Shown here in pieces: positions 22,485-33,739 of a stretch of 64,000 nucleotides of DNA. The translations under genes were made by a program, and so were the position numbers. The stretch spans positions 26,963,916-27,027,915 of the forward strand of contig CM057148.1 in the NCBI GenBank assembly GCA_029964075.1. Reading direction: 5' to 3'. The notes under the pieces are model-generated. The model did not search any database. It saw nothing but the letters and a program-made list of their open reading frames with translations, and was not told the DNA's origin. Every line of letters starts with the position of its first letter. The stretch's first letter is position 1. The DNA comes from Patiria pectinifera (Eukaryota > Echinodermata > Asteroidea > Valvatida > Asterinidae).

Positions 22485-23019
22485 CTTAAGGTGATGCTGA
22501 GAATCAAAGCAGGGTGGATGAAATTTGGTCAACACAAAGACATGCTAACAGACAACAAATTACCAATATCACTAAGGAAGAGACTATTCAATCAGTGTGT
22601 GCTATCCACTATGAATTATGGATCAGAAACTTGGTCATTAACTAAAGAACTTGAACAGAAACTCACAACAGCACAGATAGCTATGGAAAGACAGATGCTT
22701 CACTTATCCCTACGAGATAGAGTAAAACATGAAGTAATTCGGCAGAAAACTGGGGTGAAAGATGTCATAGAGAAAGTCAGCGAAGCAAAATGGAGATGGG
22801 CAGGGCATGTAGCAAGAATTCAGGATAATAGATGGACATGCAGATTATTGGCAACCACGAATGGGAAAGTGAAGGAGAGGAAGACCAAAGAAAAGATGGA
22901 GAGATGATATAACTACATATATGGGAACAGCGACTTGGACTAGGACAGCCAGAAACAGAAGTGATTGGAAACGTCATGAGGATGGATGGACGTAGCCTGA
23001 TAGATAGATAGATAGATAG
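22485..23019 (+). mobile_element. 5'-truncated RTE-type non-LTR retrotransposon
   Basis: Insertion of 535 bp absent from copy 1, bordered by the 11 bp direct repeat AAATAAGTGTT (22474-22484 and 23020-23030). It encodes the C-terminal end of a reverse transcriptase (CVLSTMNYGSETWSLTKELE and AKWRWAGHVARIQDNRW are typical of RTE-like RT C-termini), then shifts frame near 22873 where the family usually reads RPKKRWRDDI. The 3' end is a GATA microsatellite tail, usual for this group. Confidence 0.88.
22494..22907 (+). pseudogene. RTE reverse transcriptase C-terminal fragment
   Basis: 138 residues from the thumb/C-terminal region; no catalytic core (no FxDD box) is left. The frame ends early after a one-base shift, and the related frame continues to about 22975. 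Non-functional remnant. Confidence 0.8.
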
Positions 23020-23767
23020 AAATAAGTGTTTGTTCTGGTCATCTGATGAGAAGAATTTGCAATACGACAGTTAGGAGTCTTGCCTTTGGAAACACATGCC
23101 CATCTTCTGCATACCTGTGGCATGTAGGGAGTGGGGATAAAATGGGTCTTGTGTTAAAGTAAAATTTGTGTGAAAAAATGTGTACGGGTAGAGTTAAGAC
23201 TAAACTGGATACATTTTGCAAAGTAGGACGAATACTCCAAATAACTGCAGACTGGATTTAACTACATCATGTGCATAAAGAAATTGATTTGTTTGGAAGT
23301 ATCCCCCAATCCCCCAAGTTAAAATAATTAATGAAAGTTCAATGTTTACGGAAACTGTCATTTAACTCCAGAAATTCAAATCAATGTATATATACGGTAT
23401 GAGAAACTGTAACTCCAATCTCCAATCTTGAGGCGCTACTCAAGATGTCATATCTGGTATTCCAGATAACAGATTTCTAAAGAAGCATGGTCGTTCGGTA
23501 TCCAAAATAAATGTAAAGATTTGTGTATTACAGAGCAATATATTGCAAATTGTGGCATTCACTTGGTGTTTTTTTTTCACAGAAAATGATGAAGGATTGG
23601 CGAAAAGAGTTTATGTCCTGATCCTTACATGTGTTAGCAATAACTTAAAAGTAAAAAACAAGCTCAGGAATGAATTTCATTTTTGGGGGGTCATGTCTTT
23701 GTTTGCTTGGAATAGCCCCTATGCAAACATTGAACAACGGTTGCATATAGGAGAAGATGGTCGATAT

Positions 23768-24057
23768 TGTAACGGCGGTGCCGGGCCGCCGGCAAAGGGC
23801 GCCAGCACGGACCCACGGTGCAACCGTAGCGTTGGGACTCCTGCTGCTGGGCCAGGGAGACCCGTTGCCAGACTGCGCCGACTCAGTAGTGTGACTTTTG
23901 TATAGCGTTCCTTTTTGTCGTGAATTGTATAAAGAGAGAGCCTCGTGTAAAGAAAGTGGCAAGAATAAATGGCCGTAGAGCCCCGAAGCCCTGAAGAATA
24001 GTGTCTGTGGTTTCCTTCGTCTGGCGTGTGAGAACCCCAGATTCGTTCTAGGTTACA
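23768..24057 (+). mobile_element. Solo LTR (290 bp) with 4 bp target duplication
   Basis: It starts TGTAAC and ends GTTACA, flanked by ATAT on both sides (23764-23767 and 24058-24061). Copy 1 shows the empty site with one ATAT (near 3228). It contains TATAAAG at 23928-23934 and AATAAA at 23964-23969, the spacing expected of a compact promoter and poly(A) signal. It is GC-richer than its surroundings. A 4 bp duplication fits a Ty3/Gypsy-type element. The internal region is lost, probably by LTR-LTR recombination. Confidence 0.87.
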
Positions 24058-24166
24058 ATATCATATTTTCCGATGCGATGTGCAAAAGCTGAGCTTCTTA
24101 TATCTCGTGCTTGATCTTCTTTTGTTTGATGAGATCTTCTGACATGGTATCTTTTCTATCTTTCAG

Positions 24167-24355
24167 ACTTCCGGGCAGAAACGACCTGAAGCTCTCCAAG
24201 AGGCAAGAAGACGAGTTCATAATCTGATCGACGAAGCCTTCTCATTGGTCGGTTTACCAAAGAATGCTATCTCTCCAGTCATACCCCTAACAACCAATGC
24301 CCCGCCCATAGCGACAGATCAAGAGGAACGGACCAATAGCAACAAAGATAATCAG
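24167..24355 (+). CDS. KIAA1549: KIAA1549-like copy 2, exon a
   Basis: Acceptor TATCTTTCAG, donor CAG|GTATAG, 63 codons. Relative to copy 1: Ala to Thr in IPLxTNAPP, and Asn-Thr to Ser-Asn near the end. Confidence 0.78.
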
Positions 24356-27300
24356 GTATAGTAAGATAAGGCCATGTCAGAATCTGCTATTTTGGGGCAA
24401 TGTCTTAAAATTTTTGCCATTAGTGCACTGCAGCAAATGGTCGTAGCCGCAAACATATATCCCAATGTGAACTTAAAGGTATACAACATTTCCTTTTGCT
24501 GTAATTTTCAGAAATGGATGGATTTGGGGTTAGTATTTTAAAGCAAATATTGTTGCACTGACCTATTTAAAGTCTTGTGCATATAGATGCTGGGAACAAA
24601 AAAATGTTCTTCTTGTCTAGTTCCCTGACCCTACTTCAGATAAAACAGAGCATTTTATAGACGTCGGGGAATTGTCAGGTCAAGGAACCAGACTAACTCG
24701 CTTGGGCCCATTCATAGATGTGTAACTGATTGCAAAAAAAAAAATGAGGATTAACTAAAGTTGGTAAATTGGGGGCAGTATTTGAAAAAAGTCATTTTTT
24801 TTCCAATGATGGTTGGACGACCATCGTTGGAAATTGATACAAAAGTCCACTTTTCTTGGAAATGACAGCACACCAGGTGCCATGATTTCACAGGATGCTT
24901 GAGACTATTATTCACTTACAGTCCAGTAAGGTATTTCATAATAATTTGGTAGTTTTGTTTTTTGATGTTTGCAAATGTTGTATATTACCTTTAACCTAAC
25001 AAGCATTTGTTTCCATTAGTGGTTGAAAAAACGCAATATTATTAAAAGGTGAATGATTTTTTTTGTTTATTTTTTACAGACTTTATTTCAGAGGAAAATA
25101 TCGGAAACTGTGACCAGTTCAGCTGCTGATATGTGAGTAGAGTGCCTCGCCTTTTCTCTGATGAATTCACCATTGATTATATGAACAGATGGTGTCAGTT
25201 CATGGTGTCAGTAATAATCTGGTTTGTGTTTAATTATCATTGAAAAACTGCTTTCAATGTTTTGTCTATGTGCTCTGCTGATACTTATACAGAAATTACA
25301 AATGAAGTGCATATTTTAAGTGCTGCTTATGCAGTAATTTTAAAACAATTAGCAAATTGTCAAGATTTACTAATCCAATGGAATCAAATATATTTGCTCA
25401 AAGGGTTACAAAGAGAGAGTTAGGGGGGACCACTGGGGAGACATTTGAACGCATTGCCAATGATGCTGGACGCTCACACAAACGTGACAAGACGCTGTAG
25501 CTTCAATTTGTGCACTATACTTCACGCTCTAGGGGGAGTGTGTGGCCTAGTGGTTAGGGTTCGTGACTCATGATTAGAGGGTCCGGGGTTCGAATCCAGC
25601 CGCTGGTCATATGTTGTGTCCTTGGGCAAGGCACTTCACCCCCACTTGCCCCTCTCCACCCAGGAGTATAAATGGGTACCGGCATTAGCTGGGGAGGACT
25701 AGCATCCCATCCAGGGGGAGTAGAAATATTCTCAGTCGTTTCATGCTACTGAAACCGGAGATAAACGCCGGCCTGATGGGCCACATTGGCTCGTGACAGA
25801 CTTTGCTTTATACTTCACGCTATACTCGTGAATCCAGAATGTGTATGCGGTGTGTATCCTCCGCATAGTCTGGTTCCCTGTCCCCATTGTCCTTCGGACT
25901 CCAAATATGGGGACAGGCACCAGTAGCTAGCAGTGAATCCTGCATACATTAGGAGACTTTCCTCGTAATGTATGCAAATTATATGCATGACATGCATAAG
26001 TCTGAATCCAGCCTCCTGATGTGCATTCAAAATAAGGATAATGTCTGCGCACAACCAGTATGCCACAAATGTCCAGTTAAGGAGGTGATTCGATGTTGGC
26101 TGAATATGAAAGTGTTTCTGGTAACTATCAATAAAGAAAGGGGCATTACTGTTCAGTATTTAAAACTTATGCTGTTGAAATGCTTGAAATTGTATTCATG
26201 AAGACACTAGCGATTTGGCGTACTTTTTGTGGTTACAGAAGAGTAGGTTTTTTGATAATCCTGTGTTCAAGTTTCGTCCATGCACTAAGCTGAATAAATA
26301 GTGATTGAAAATAGACAATCATGATGCGCACAGAGGTGATCCAATCAATGGCTTTAAATTGGAGTTACATGTAGCTACTGGTCTCCATATTTGTTAGTCT
26401 ATGTAATAGACCATGACGGAGCTATATAAACATTTGAGCAGATTCACTGATTACTTATGCAAGACAACCGCATCTTGACCTCTAGATTGTCACCAATCAG
26501 CGGGCGCTTTCTATATCGGGTCTTAAGTCATTCACCCATTGTCGCGTCATAGACATGGATGAAAAAAACAGACACAGCAACAAAGGCTGTGGTCTCGTGC
26601 TCTGTATTATATGTTACGCGATGTGCACCCGGCTGTTGTTGTATTACAAAACACTGCATTCGAATTGACCAATCAAACTCTTGGTCCTGATTTGGGAATA
26701 AAATGACGTTACTGTTTAGTAAAGTCGACTCCAATTGACTGAGGCGAGATCACATACATTTTTGTAAATCTGCATGCTTTGACATACCAGACGTTAGACA
26801 GGAGTCTGGGCTCCGTGGATAACGGGTGATACTCAGACTACATTTTTGTAGGGGGCCAGGAAACAGTCTATCCTCCGCAGTGCTCTCGAAAGTGGTCGAG
26901 AAGCGCCCTCTTTTGTCCATGAACGGAGTCCCTAAGGACAAAGTGAATACTTTTTGTAAATACATGTAAAATATAAGTACAGTAAAAAAGTTTAAAATCC
27001 TTGTTTTCTGTTTTTAGCAAAGGCAGAGAGTTTGGTTCGTCACCAGCAGAGATTGGCAGGAGTCATCATGACGGGAAGGATGTAGACGAGAAAACGACGC
27101 GGTTTGTGGTAGTCCCTGTATCCCATCAAGCAGATGCAGCAGCTAACATCGTCTGGAACCCATACAGTGCTGAAGACGAATGGGCTCAGCTTCACCAATC
27201 ACAACAATTGGTGAGGGGATATTCGAATACACCGAAACATTTTACACTAAAAAAAAATGCCAGTTTCAGGGATGACACAATACATTTTTATTCATAAATA

Positions 27301-28917
27301 CCTCAGACAGTTTAGCCATTCCTATTGGTCGAGAGCCCGTCACGTGGCCGGTCTTAAACGGATGATAAAGACATGGCTAGCTGGTCTTAAACACTTTTCC
27401 AGTGTCACAATTAAATGTGGACTCCTAAAAATCCAGTGCCTCTTATCGTTTCATTGGTTGAACGTTCACAGTCCTCACGTAGGCATGCGCAACACTACCA
27501 GGGAGTCAGAATTTTATAATTCAAAACGCAATGCCCCAGGTGCGTTCTGCGCGACATCGCACAGAACAAGCCACGCACGCGTCGATCTCCATAAAAGGTT
27601 TGTTTACATCTTAATCGCCAGCTGAATACTCCATTATTTAGCTAGAGGGATGTTTCAAAAAGCATGAAGTGAACTTGTTGAACAAAATCGGGATTTTTTG
27701 ACCGAAATTTTATAGTTTTTTGACTGAAAAGGTATTTATGAATGGGAATAAATATGTGCTCGGTCGGTATTAATCACTCTGTTTAAGACCGCTTAGAGTC
27801 TGGGTGCTGATAATTACCCTCGCCTCCGGCTCGGGTAATTATCAGCGGTCTTAAACAGAGTGATTAAAACCTCTCGAGCTCACATTTATTCCCTTAATAA
27901 ATAATTCTTAAACTTAAACTGGAATCACAGTCTATTTAACTTGTAGTGGCAGGATTTGAATTCAGATTTTTCAAAATTCGGTTTGAAATCCACTATTCAA
28001 TTTAGATTTTTGAAACCGGATATTCGAAATAAACCTTTAATAACAATTAAGCCTTCCAGTTTTTTTTGTGACACATGCTAAAGACAACTGGAACATACCC
28101 CAAATTACTCCATGGTCACTGATTGCATTCACTTGCTAGTGGTCTTCTTGGTATATATAAAGTGTATGGTTGAAGATGTGTTGCTGTTTTTGCTTCAAGG
28201 TAGTGAAGAGGAATGCTGAGAGAAACATTAATACTTCTTTTCTTCTTTCGGTCTGATCAGACCTCAGTTCCTGGAGGTGTAGAGGATACTCACCATCCAC
28301 GTCAAGCTGCTCATCATCTGACGATGCCTCATCCTGTCAGTATCCCTGAAACCTCAAGGGAGCCATGGATTAAAGGATTAACATCCTCTCAGCAAACTGA
28401 CAATGAGAAGAAACGTGTAACAAGCCAAGGGAAGCTGTCAAATAGCCAAGAAGACCTGATGCAGGGAAGACCATCAACCAGCATGAGAAGGTCATCAACT
28501 AGCTCAAGAAGGCTGTCAACTGATTCAGACATTCCAAAGTTACGGAACACTGCTCCAGATGATCCATATTTGGACCCATACCTCAAGAGCAGTTTGAATG
28601 ATGAACTGATTGGTACCTATACCTTGTCTCCACGCTCAGATGATCCCACTACACCACAGGAAGACCCATATGCAATGGCGCTTTTAAGATCTGACAGAGA
28701 ACCTCAGTCTCCGAAACCAGACTCTGGCAGAGGTGACATGTTGTCCACATTGTCCAAGGAGCGTGGTGTAGGGAAGCCAGTTGCTGATGGGTATGATGAG
28801 TTTGACGTTAGTAGAGATGTTGCTGGCAGAGATAAGTCAGGTCAGCTTGTAGCAGCTATCAGAGATGAGTTAGTCAGACTTGCTAAGAAAAGTGGGCAAC
28901 ATGGAAGCGGTGTTTAA
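24167..28917 (+). CDS. KIAA1549: KIAA1549-like protein, C-terminal exons, copy 2
   Basis: Join of 24167-24355, 25080-25132, 27018-27210 and 28261-28917. Same phases and splice sites as copy 1 and no premature stop. Differences from copy 1: three residues in exon a, two in b, two in c and two in d. In exon d, I count about five silent against two replacement changes. No 5' exons or promoter lie between the Ig-NACHT gene and this block, so it may be an alternative 3' end of the upstream gene, a chimeric gene or a decaying partial duplicate. Intact frames argue against long decay. Confidence 0.7.
24470..25005 (-). repeat. M4-family MITE, reverse orientation, copy 2
   Basis: Paralogue of 3640-4115 and longer because about 80 bases near 24640-24740 are kept. 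Central hairpin on GATGGTTGGACGACCATCG near 24807-24825. Confidence 0.6.
25080..25132 (+). CDS. KIAA1549: KIAA1549-like copy 2, exon b
   Basis: 53 bp with acceptor TTTTTACAG and donor GTGAGTAG. Asp-Ser of copy 1 is Glu-Thr here; phase is kept. Confidence 0.73.
25529..25808 (+). mobile_element. tRNA-derived SINE, 280 bp
   Basis: Flanked by the 13 bp direct repeat TATACTTCACGCT (25516-25528 and 25809-25821), single in copy 1. It has an A box TGGCCTAGTGG and a B box GGTTCGAATCC spaced as in tRNA genes, then a body with CCTTGGGCAAGGCACTTCAC and a T-rich end. No ORF; it depends on a LINE in trans. Confidence 0.93.
27018..27210 (+). CDS. KIAA1549: KIAA1549-like copy 2, exon c
   Basis: Acceptor GTTTTTAG, donor TTG|GTGAGG, 193 bp. 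Two changes from copy 1: Ala to Val and Val to Phe around the DEKTTR segment. Confidence 0.78.
27285..27893. mobile_element. Foldback element, copy 2 only
   Basis: About 610 bp absent from the paralogous site near 6590. It contains the same hairpin as 11474-11533 in the other orientation (27793-27845) and the CACGTGGCCGGTCTTAAACG segment also found near 12465-12485. GTCTTAAAC and its complement recur as sub-terminal motifs. Non-coding; the 122-residue frame at 27257-27625 is chance. Confidence 0.7.
28261..28917 (+). CDS. KIAA1549: KIAA1549-like copy 2, terminal coding exon d
   Basis: 218 residues plus stop, colinear with 6993-7649. Replacements are His to Arg (HHPxQAAHH) and Ala to Val (KKRxTSQ). 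The long downstream UTR has also been kept. Confidence 0.8.
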   Translation, partial: TSVPGGVEDTHHPRQAAHHLTMPHPVSIPETSREPWIKGLTSSQQTDNEKKRVTSQGKLSNSQEDLMQGRPSTSMRRSSTSSRRLSTDSDIPKLRNTAPDDPYLDPYLKSSLNDELIGTYTLSPRSDDPTTPQEDPYAMALLRSDREPQSPKPDSGRGDMLSTLSKERGVGKPVADGYDEFDVSRDVAGRDKSGQLVAAIRDELVRLAKKSGQHGSGV

Positions 28918-28981
28918 GTCTCGAAATCCGGATTATAAAAACGGAAAGCAAGTACATGTAATTCCTTTTTGTCAAGTTGTA

Positions 28982-29276
28982 TTAACCCTAACCCTCCAGG
29001 GTATATTGGCCAGAAACCCTGCTTAACACAGCAACATGCAACACTTGTCTCAATGACAAGCCTGCCCAGTGTAGCTAGATTCATCAGGCCCAAAGTCTCA
29101 AGAGTCTGTGGTCACCGAATGCAGCAGGATACAACTGTGGCATTGTTCAATGGGACTAGCTCTCATTGTCTCAGAAGCGGCCGTTGATGCACTGGTGTTG
29201 ATCGCTGAATGCATCAAAGTGCACCAGACTTTTCCACCTGGATGCACTGTGTTGCGTCTGGCAGGGTTAGGGTTAA
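28982..29276. mobile_element. TTAA-flanked MITE, copy 2 paralogue
   Basis: Same element and site as 7715-8007, with TTAACCCTAACCCT and AGGGTTAGGGTTAA ends. Confidence 0.65.
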
Positions 29277-30000
29277 CCCACCACGTCTCATGCTACCCTT
29301 TAGCTTTCAACTAGCGTTTCTGATCAACGTTTCATGTTACATGCTATAACACAGGGCTAGTGATCAGGGTAGGGTTACAGCAGTTCTTTAGCGTGAGGCC
29401 AGACAGGGCAACAGCCTCCTCTCCTCAGGGTTGACACCCTTGATGAGATCGCTATTTTCCGTGATACATGTATTTAGTTATTCAGTGTGTGCTAGTTTTA
29501 TTCCCAACTGCAACTTCTAACGTGTGTGCTCCAGATTGTCGTGAGAACAAATTTAGTTTGTACTTGAGAATTTTTATCTGTATATTTTATGCCAGCTGTA
29601 GACTTCTCAGAGTTTATTATTGATGTATTCATCCTTTCCTGTGACAATCATTCAAATTATTTAAATATTAATATTTGAATATTTTATCAATTCAATTACT
29701 TGAAACGTGCTTTTTGTTTACTGCTTTGAACAAAGTGTACCAAAGTTTTCACATGCAGTACATTAATTATTCGATCAATTTAATTTTTTCATAGAAATCG
29801 TCTATAACTGGAAAACTAGTCACGATGATTGATTGATTTCACTTGTTGTCATTTACTTATTCACTTATTAATAATTTATTTAACCCTGACTTGATGAATC
29901 GACCAATGGCTGCTGTTCTTATGTAGAACAATAATATGTTCGGAGGGGCAATACAAATGCTGTTATTAATTTGTTTGGGATACCTCTAGCAGAAGCTAAG

Positions 30001-30253
30001 GCCTGGGCCCAATTTCACGGCTCTGCAAAGCACAAACATTTGCTGAGCACAAACAAAGTCTGGCTTATAAAAGCAGGTTACCAGCCAAAACTCCATGTGA
30101 TTTTCATGCTAAGCAAACAACAGCTGAATGCTAATCTCGAGCAATAAACATCACATGGAGTTTGGGCTGGTAACCTGCTTTTATAATCCAGACTTGTTTT
30201 GTGCTAAGCAATTTTTTTCTGCTTAATAGCAGAGCCATGAAATTGGCCCCTGG
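30001..30253. repeat. Stem-loop MITE, family M1, copy 2 paralogue
   Basis: Same palindromic element as 8731-8983. The stem keeps GGTTACCAGCCAAAACTCCA and its complement, with a few mismatches. Confidence 0.78.
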
Positions 30254-30255
30254 CT

Positions 30256-30643
30256 GCGTAATTTTTTTTCCTAGGAGGGTTAGGGGCAATGTCATGAATA
30301 ATTCAGTTTTTCCTTTGAATCATTGCAAGACTAAGGTTCTCGTTCTATTTTCCCCTTAATTTAAAATTATCTCAGTGATAAATTTGGAGAAGAAAAATAG
30401 CTGATGAAAATGAGCAGCGACGACGTGGATTCGAACCAGGGATCTTTGTATCCATAGCTCATCTCGCTACTCACTAGGCTACTGTGTGATAGCTCGACGA
30501 CAACTGTTCTTTAAAATGCTTTAATGTATTGTAACTAGTTGAGTAACTAACAACAATGCTGTTGATGTCATTGTCCGTTCTCATGGATAAACATGAATTA
30601 TTCATGACATTGCCCCTAACCCTCCTAGGAAGAAAAATTACGC
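30256..30643 (-). mobile_element. Long-TIR MITE carrying a tRNA-type promoter
   Basis: 388 bp insertion missing from copy 1, bordered by CCCCTGGCT and CCCCTCGCT (9 bp target duplication with one mismatch). Inverted ends of about 50 bp start GCGTAATTTTT and contain CCTAGGAGGGTTAGGGGCAA. Inside, on the - strand, are an A-box-like TAGCCTAGTGAG and a B box GGTTCGAATCC, so a pol III promoter sits within a DNA-transposon-like shell. A 9 bp duplication would suit a Mutator-like transposase (inference). Confidence 0.82.
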
Positions 30644-31734
30644 CCCCTCGCTATGCCCATGTCTTTGAGATTTCAAATAAACAACCAGAGGCAAAGATGC
30701 GTGTATGTGATCACTGTGTCAGTGTTAGAGAAATATCTCACTGCCAAATGAAAAACCCTGACAAACCTACTGCAAAAAAATTCTTTTGTGGAACTGTACA
30801 TTTGGGGAAAACACAATTTTAATCTCAATTTCATTTATGCAAATCAAAAAAATGACAGAACTTGGTTATTCATAGGTGATTTTCCAGTTGAAATTGATTT
30901 GTTGAATTTTGTTTTAACATTCCTAATATTTGTTGTTATTATTTTTAAACTTTTATAAGTGTGTTTTATGTGACTGTTTTATGTGCATTGTGCTTAGTAA
31001 CTACTCCTACCATTACTTGCAACTGAAGTGACCAGACATTTGAAACGGAAACAAACTCACGAACAGCTGTTAAGGAAAAATCAATTATGCTAATTATTAC
31101 TGATTATGCGCCGTTGCCTCTGTGAAGCCACCCCTTTGGGAATGAGTGGGCGTAGTTTCACCGCGCTGTTTATTGCTATCAGCTAAAACGGTTTCCATGT
31201 TTTCCTCAAATCAACACGGTATCTTATGATACAACATAACGAAGCAGTGACAAAGTGACATTCGCTTTGTATATTTTTGGTTGTATGACATCAGAGACAT
31301 TAAGAGACATCAAGCAGGCCACTGATCTATTCCAGCCTTTCTACTTTTGTGCACTATATATTTATATTGTATAGATTGTGTTTTTGATATTTATTTGCAG
31401 TTTTAGAAAGTGGGGGAACAATTTTGAAATATTCATGGATATTTGCGGTACATTTTTCCCTTATATTGTTTTCTACTTCTATAGATCCATCTTTTTTATA
31501 TTAAAAATCTCCCAACAATCAAACATGATAATACAGGCAACCAGCTGGTTTTTGTTGCAATTCTAGTCGGGCTGGGCTTCCATCATATTTGGAGGATGAC
31601 CCATTTATGATTTGCTGACATCTTGGGGAGTTGTTACCGAAAATTGAACAAACTTTTTGTCTAGTTAAGAAGAACAGGAAGGAAGAACATGGACAAATCA
31701 GTGATGGATAGAATTTTGAACGAACCATGTCCCT

Positions 31735-32110
31735 AAGCCAAAAAAAAAAAAAATACTCGGTCTCTGGTCAGGCCAAAGTTCCGGAATTGATGCGGCGACG
31801 CGTTTTTTTTTTTTGTTTTTTTTTTATAAGCTTGGATTGTACAGACAAGGTGGGGTACTATTTTGCTTTTGTGGGTGTCCTCATGTACATTGGTGTCCTC
31901 CATAATTTGCCTTGGTGCCCTCGATCAGTTGCTTTGGTGCAATTTCCCATTCCTTGGTGCTCTTTGGTAAAAGAAAATTGAGGAGGTGCGGCAATAGAGG
32001 GCGCTGTTGGAGCTACCGCAGAACATTTTGGGGGAAAAAAGGTTGACGCGCATCATTAAAATCGACGCGCGCGCTGACCAGAGACCGACTTATTATTTAT
32101 TTTTTTGCCT
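31735..32110. repeat. MITE with CGGTCTCTG-type inverted ends, copy 2 paralogue
   Basis: Paralogue of 10077-10443 with longer A and T homopolymers. Confidence 0.65.
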
Positions 32111-33033
32111 AACCTGTGTGCTGTACATTTTGTGTGATCCTTGAAGTTTTCAGATGTGAATAGTCTCTTAAGATAATTGTTTTTTGCTGCAGTGCGATGT
32201 AAATATTTTGTATAATTTTGAATTGTATTCACTGTGTTGATGCCAAAGAAAAGGTAACTGCTGTGTAGGCTGCAAGTCAATCTTTACCTAAAAAAAAGGG
32301 TGGGGTTTTTTTTCATTTTAAATGCCACTGCCCGAAAAATGCCATTAGTTTATAGTTCTTTTAATATATACCTGATGTTTCGGTTTGCTTTAACGTGAGT
32401 TGCATTAATACAGGGTTTGATAGGCATGCAAGATATTGTGTAACTAGAAGGGTTTCAAAGGAATATCACTTTTCGCTACTTAATGTTATCACTGACCATT
32501 TATAAAGAATTGTGACAATTAAGCGTTTACCTTTAAAGTGAATATTGGGAAAACCGATTGTACTGTCTGTACGTGTGAACCTATTCTGTGTCAAACGAAG
32601 TTGCCAGAGATGATTTTTTTTTATGGCTAAACATCAATGCACAAGAATGGCTGATATTAAGCCCACTTGCCCGTCCTTTTTATAGTATAGAAAAGCACTT
32701 AAATGTTAGCACTAAGTTGCAGTATAAGTTAAACTGCCTATTATATTAATGCAGTTTCAGTGTTTATGATCCATATTACAAATCGGAGTACTTGTAGATG
32801 TGAAACGTTCCTTTTTTGCTAGCGTTTCATGTTGCACGCCTACATACCCCGAAACAAATCTCTAGGACAGAGTTTCATCCCCTGAAGATGCTAAAATGTA
32901 ATTAAACCAGTCGACTGTACCTCGGGTATTTTGTCTCTGTCTTAACCAGACTTCAGATACACTGCGTTGAAAGACTCGTCTCAAAATGACTTAGATGCAT
33001 TATAATACCAATGTTTATGATTACATATTGTTC

Positions 33034-33039
33034 AATAAA
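33034..33039 (+). terminator. Poly(A) signal AATAAA, KIAA1549-like copy 2
   Basis: Equivalent to 11367-11372. The duplicated block ends about 45 bp later. Confidence 0.5.
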
Positions 33040-33119
33040 ATTTCTTTTGCAACACAAAGTCTTCAGCTTGATGTTTTATTTCAATTGATTGTTAATACAT
33101 GTAAAGTCCCCAATCTTAA

Positions 33120-33420
33120 TAAGAAGTCGGAGTTGGTTCGGTGGTTGTGCAAATTTGGCTAGTATGTTGACCGTACTGGTTCGATACCAGCCCATTTGCT
33201 GGGTGGTTGCTTTTTCTCGACCTTGTTCATATTATACTTTAAAAATAATGCTAGGATACTTTTTATTTTATTCAGTGGCGGAAAAGGGAGGGGCCAGACT
33301 CCTGTCTACCACAGGCCTCAGTGGATCTGGCAGGGATTCGAACACGGATCACTGGTTTGGGAGTCGGGACTTCACAAGCCACAACACCTGCACCCGATTT
33401 CACTAAACTCTTCTTAACTT
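33120..33420 (+). repeat. SINE-like debris with tRNA-type boxes
   Basis: A B box GGTTCGATACC at 33178-33188 follows an A-box-like GTTGGTTCGGTGG. A second tRNA-like segment lies on the opposite strand (GGATTCGAACACGG near 33335). Probably two adjacent or nested SINE remnants. Confidence 0.5.
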
Positions 33421-33600
33421 AAGACGCGTCGCACGGTTTACGATGCGTCGCAGCCCTGCGACACGTCGTAGCTGCGACGTGTTCTGCGAACCATTTCACT
33501 AAACGCGTCGTAAGGGCGATGCGTTGCATTTTCAGTTTTACTGACATACATTTCTTGGACGAGCCAAATTCTTGTCTCACCTACAACAAGGTGTACGTGT
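33421..33600. repeat. CpG-rich imperfect inverted repeat
   Basis: Short repeated CGTCGCA and TGCGACG words fold on each other (GCGACACGTCGTAGCTGCGA near 33458). CpG density contrasts with the AT-rich surroundings. Function unknown; probably part of a transposon. Confidence 0.4.
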
Positions 33601-33739
33601 GATGTCTTGGCTAGTCTTGCGCTGCACATTTGCAACAGTTCAGCAAATTTCAACCTCGGGGGAATTTTGCAGCAAACGTTTCCGAACGACAAATTTGCTT
33701 GACATCCACACATACGCATAGAGAATAAAATTAGGAGTG

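Larger units (their letters stand above)
28918..33060 (+). other. Probable 3' UTR of KIAA1549-like copy 2
   Basis: Paralogue of 7650-11390 with one extra insertion (30256-30643). No credible ORF. Ends at the AATAAA at 33034-33039. Confidence 0.5.
19935..33084 (+). repeat. Segmental duplication, copy 2 (paralogue of 1-11416)
   Basis: Base 1 aligns with about 19935 and base 11416 with about 33084. Coding exons differ at nine of about 362 residues; introns and 3' UTR differ by scattered substitutions and small indels. Large length differences are all explained by repeat insertions: an RTE fragment, solo LTR, SINE, foldback element and tRNA-containing MITE in copy 2, and a TTAA MITE in copy 1. 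This could be a true tandem duplication or two haplotypes joined during assembly. Confidence 0.9.

Noticed and set aside
23543..23905. 120-codon + strand frame across the solo LTR
   Set aside because: Arises from the join of intron and LTR; the intron part is not open in copy 1 because of an indel.
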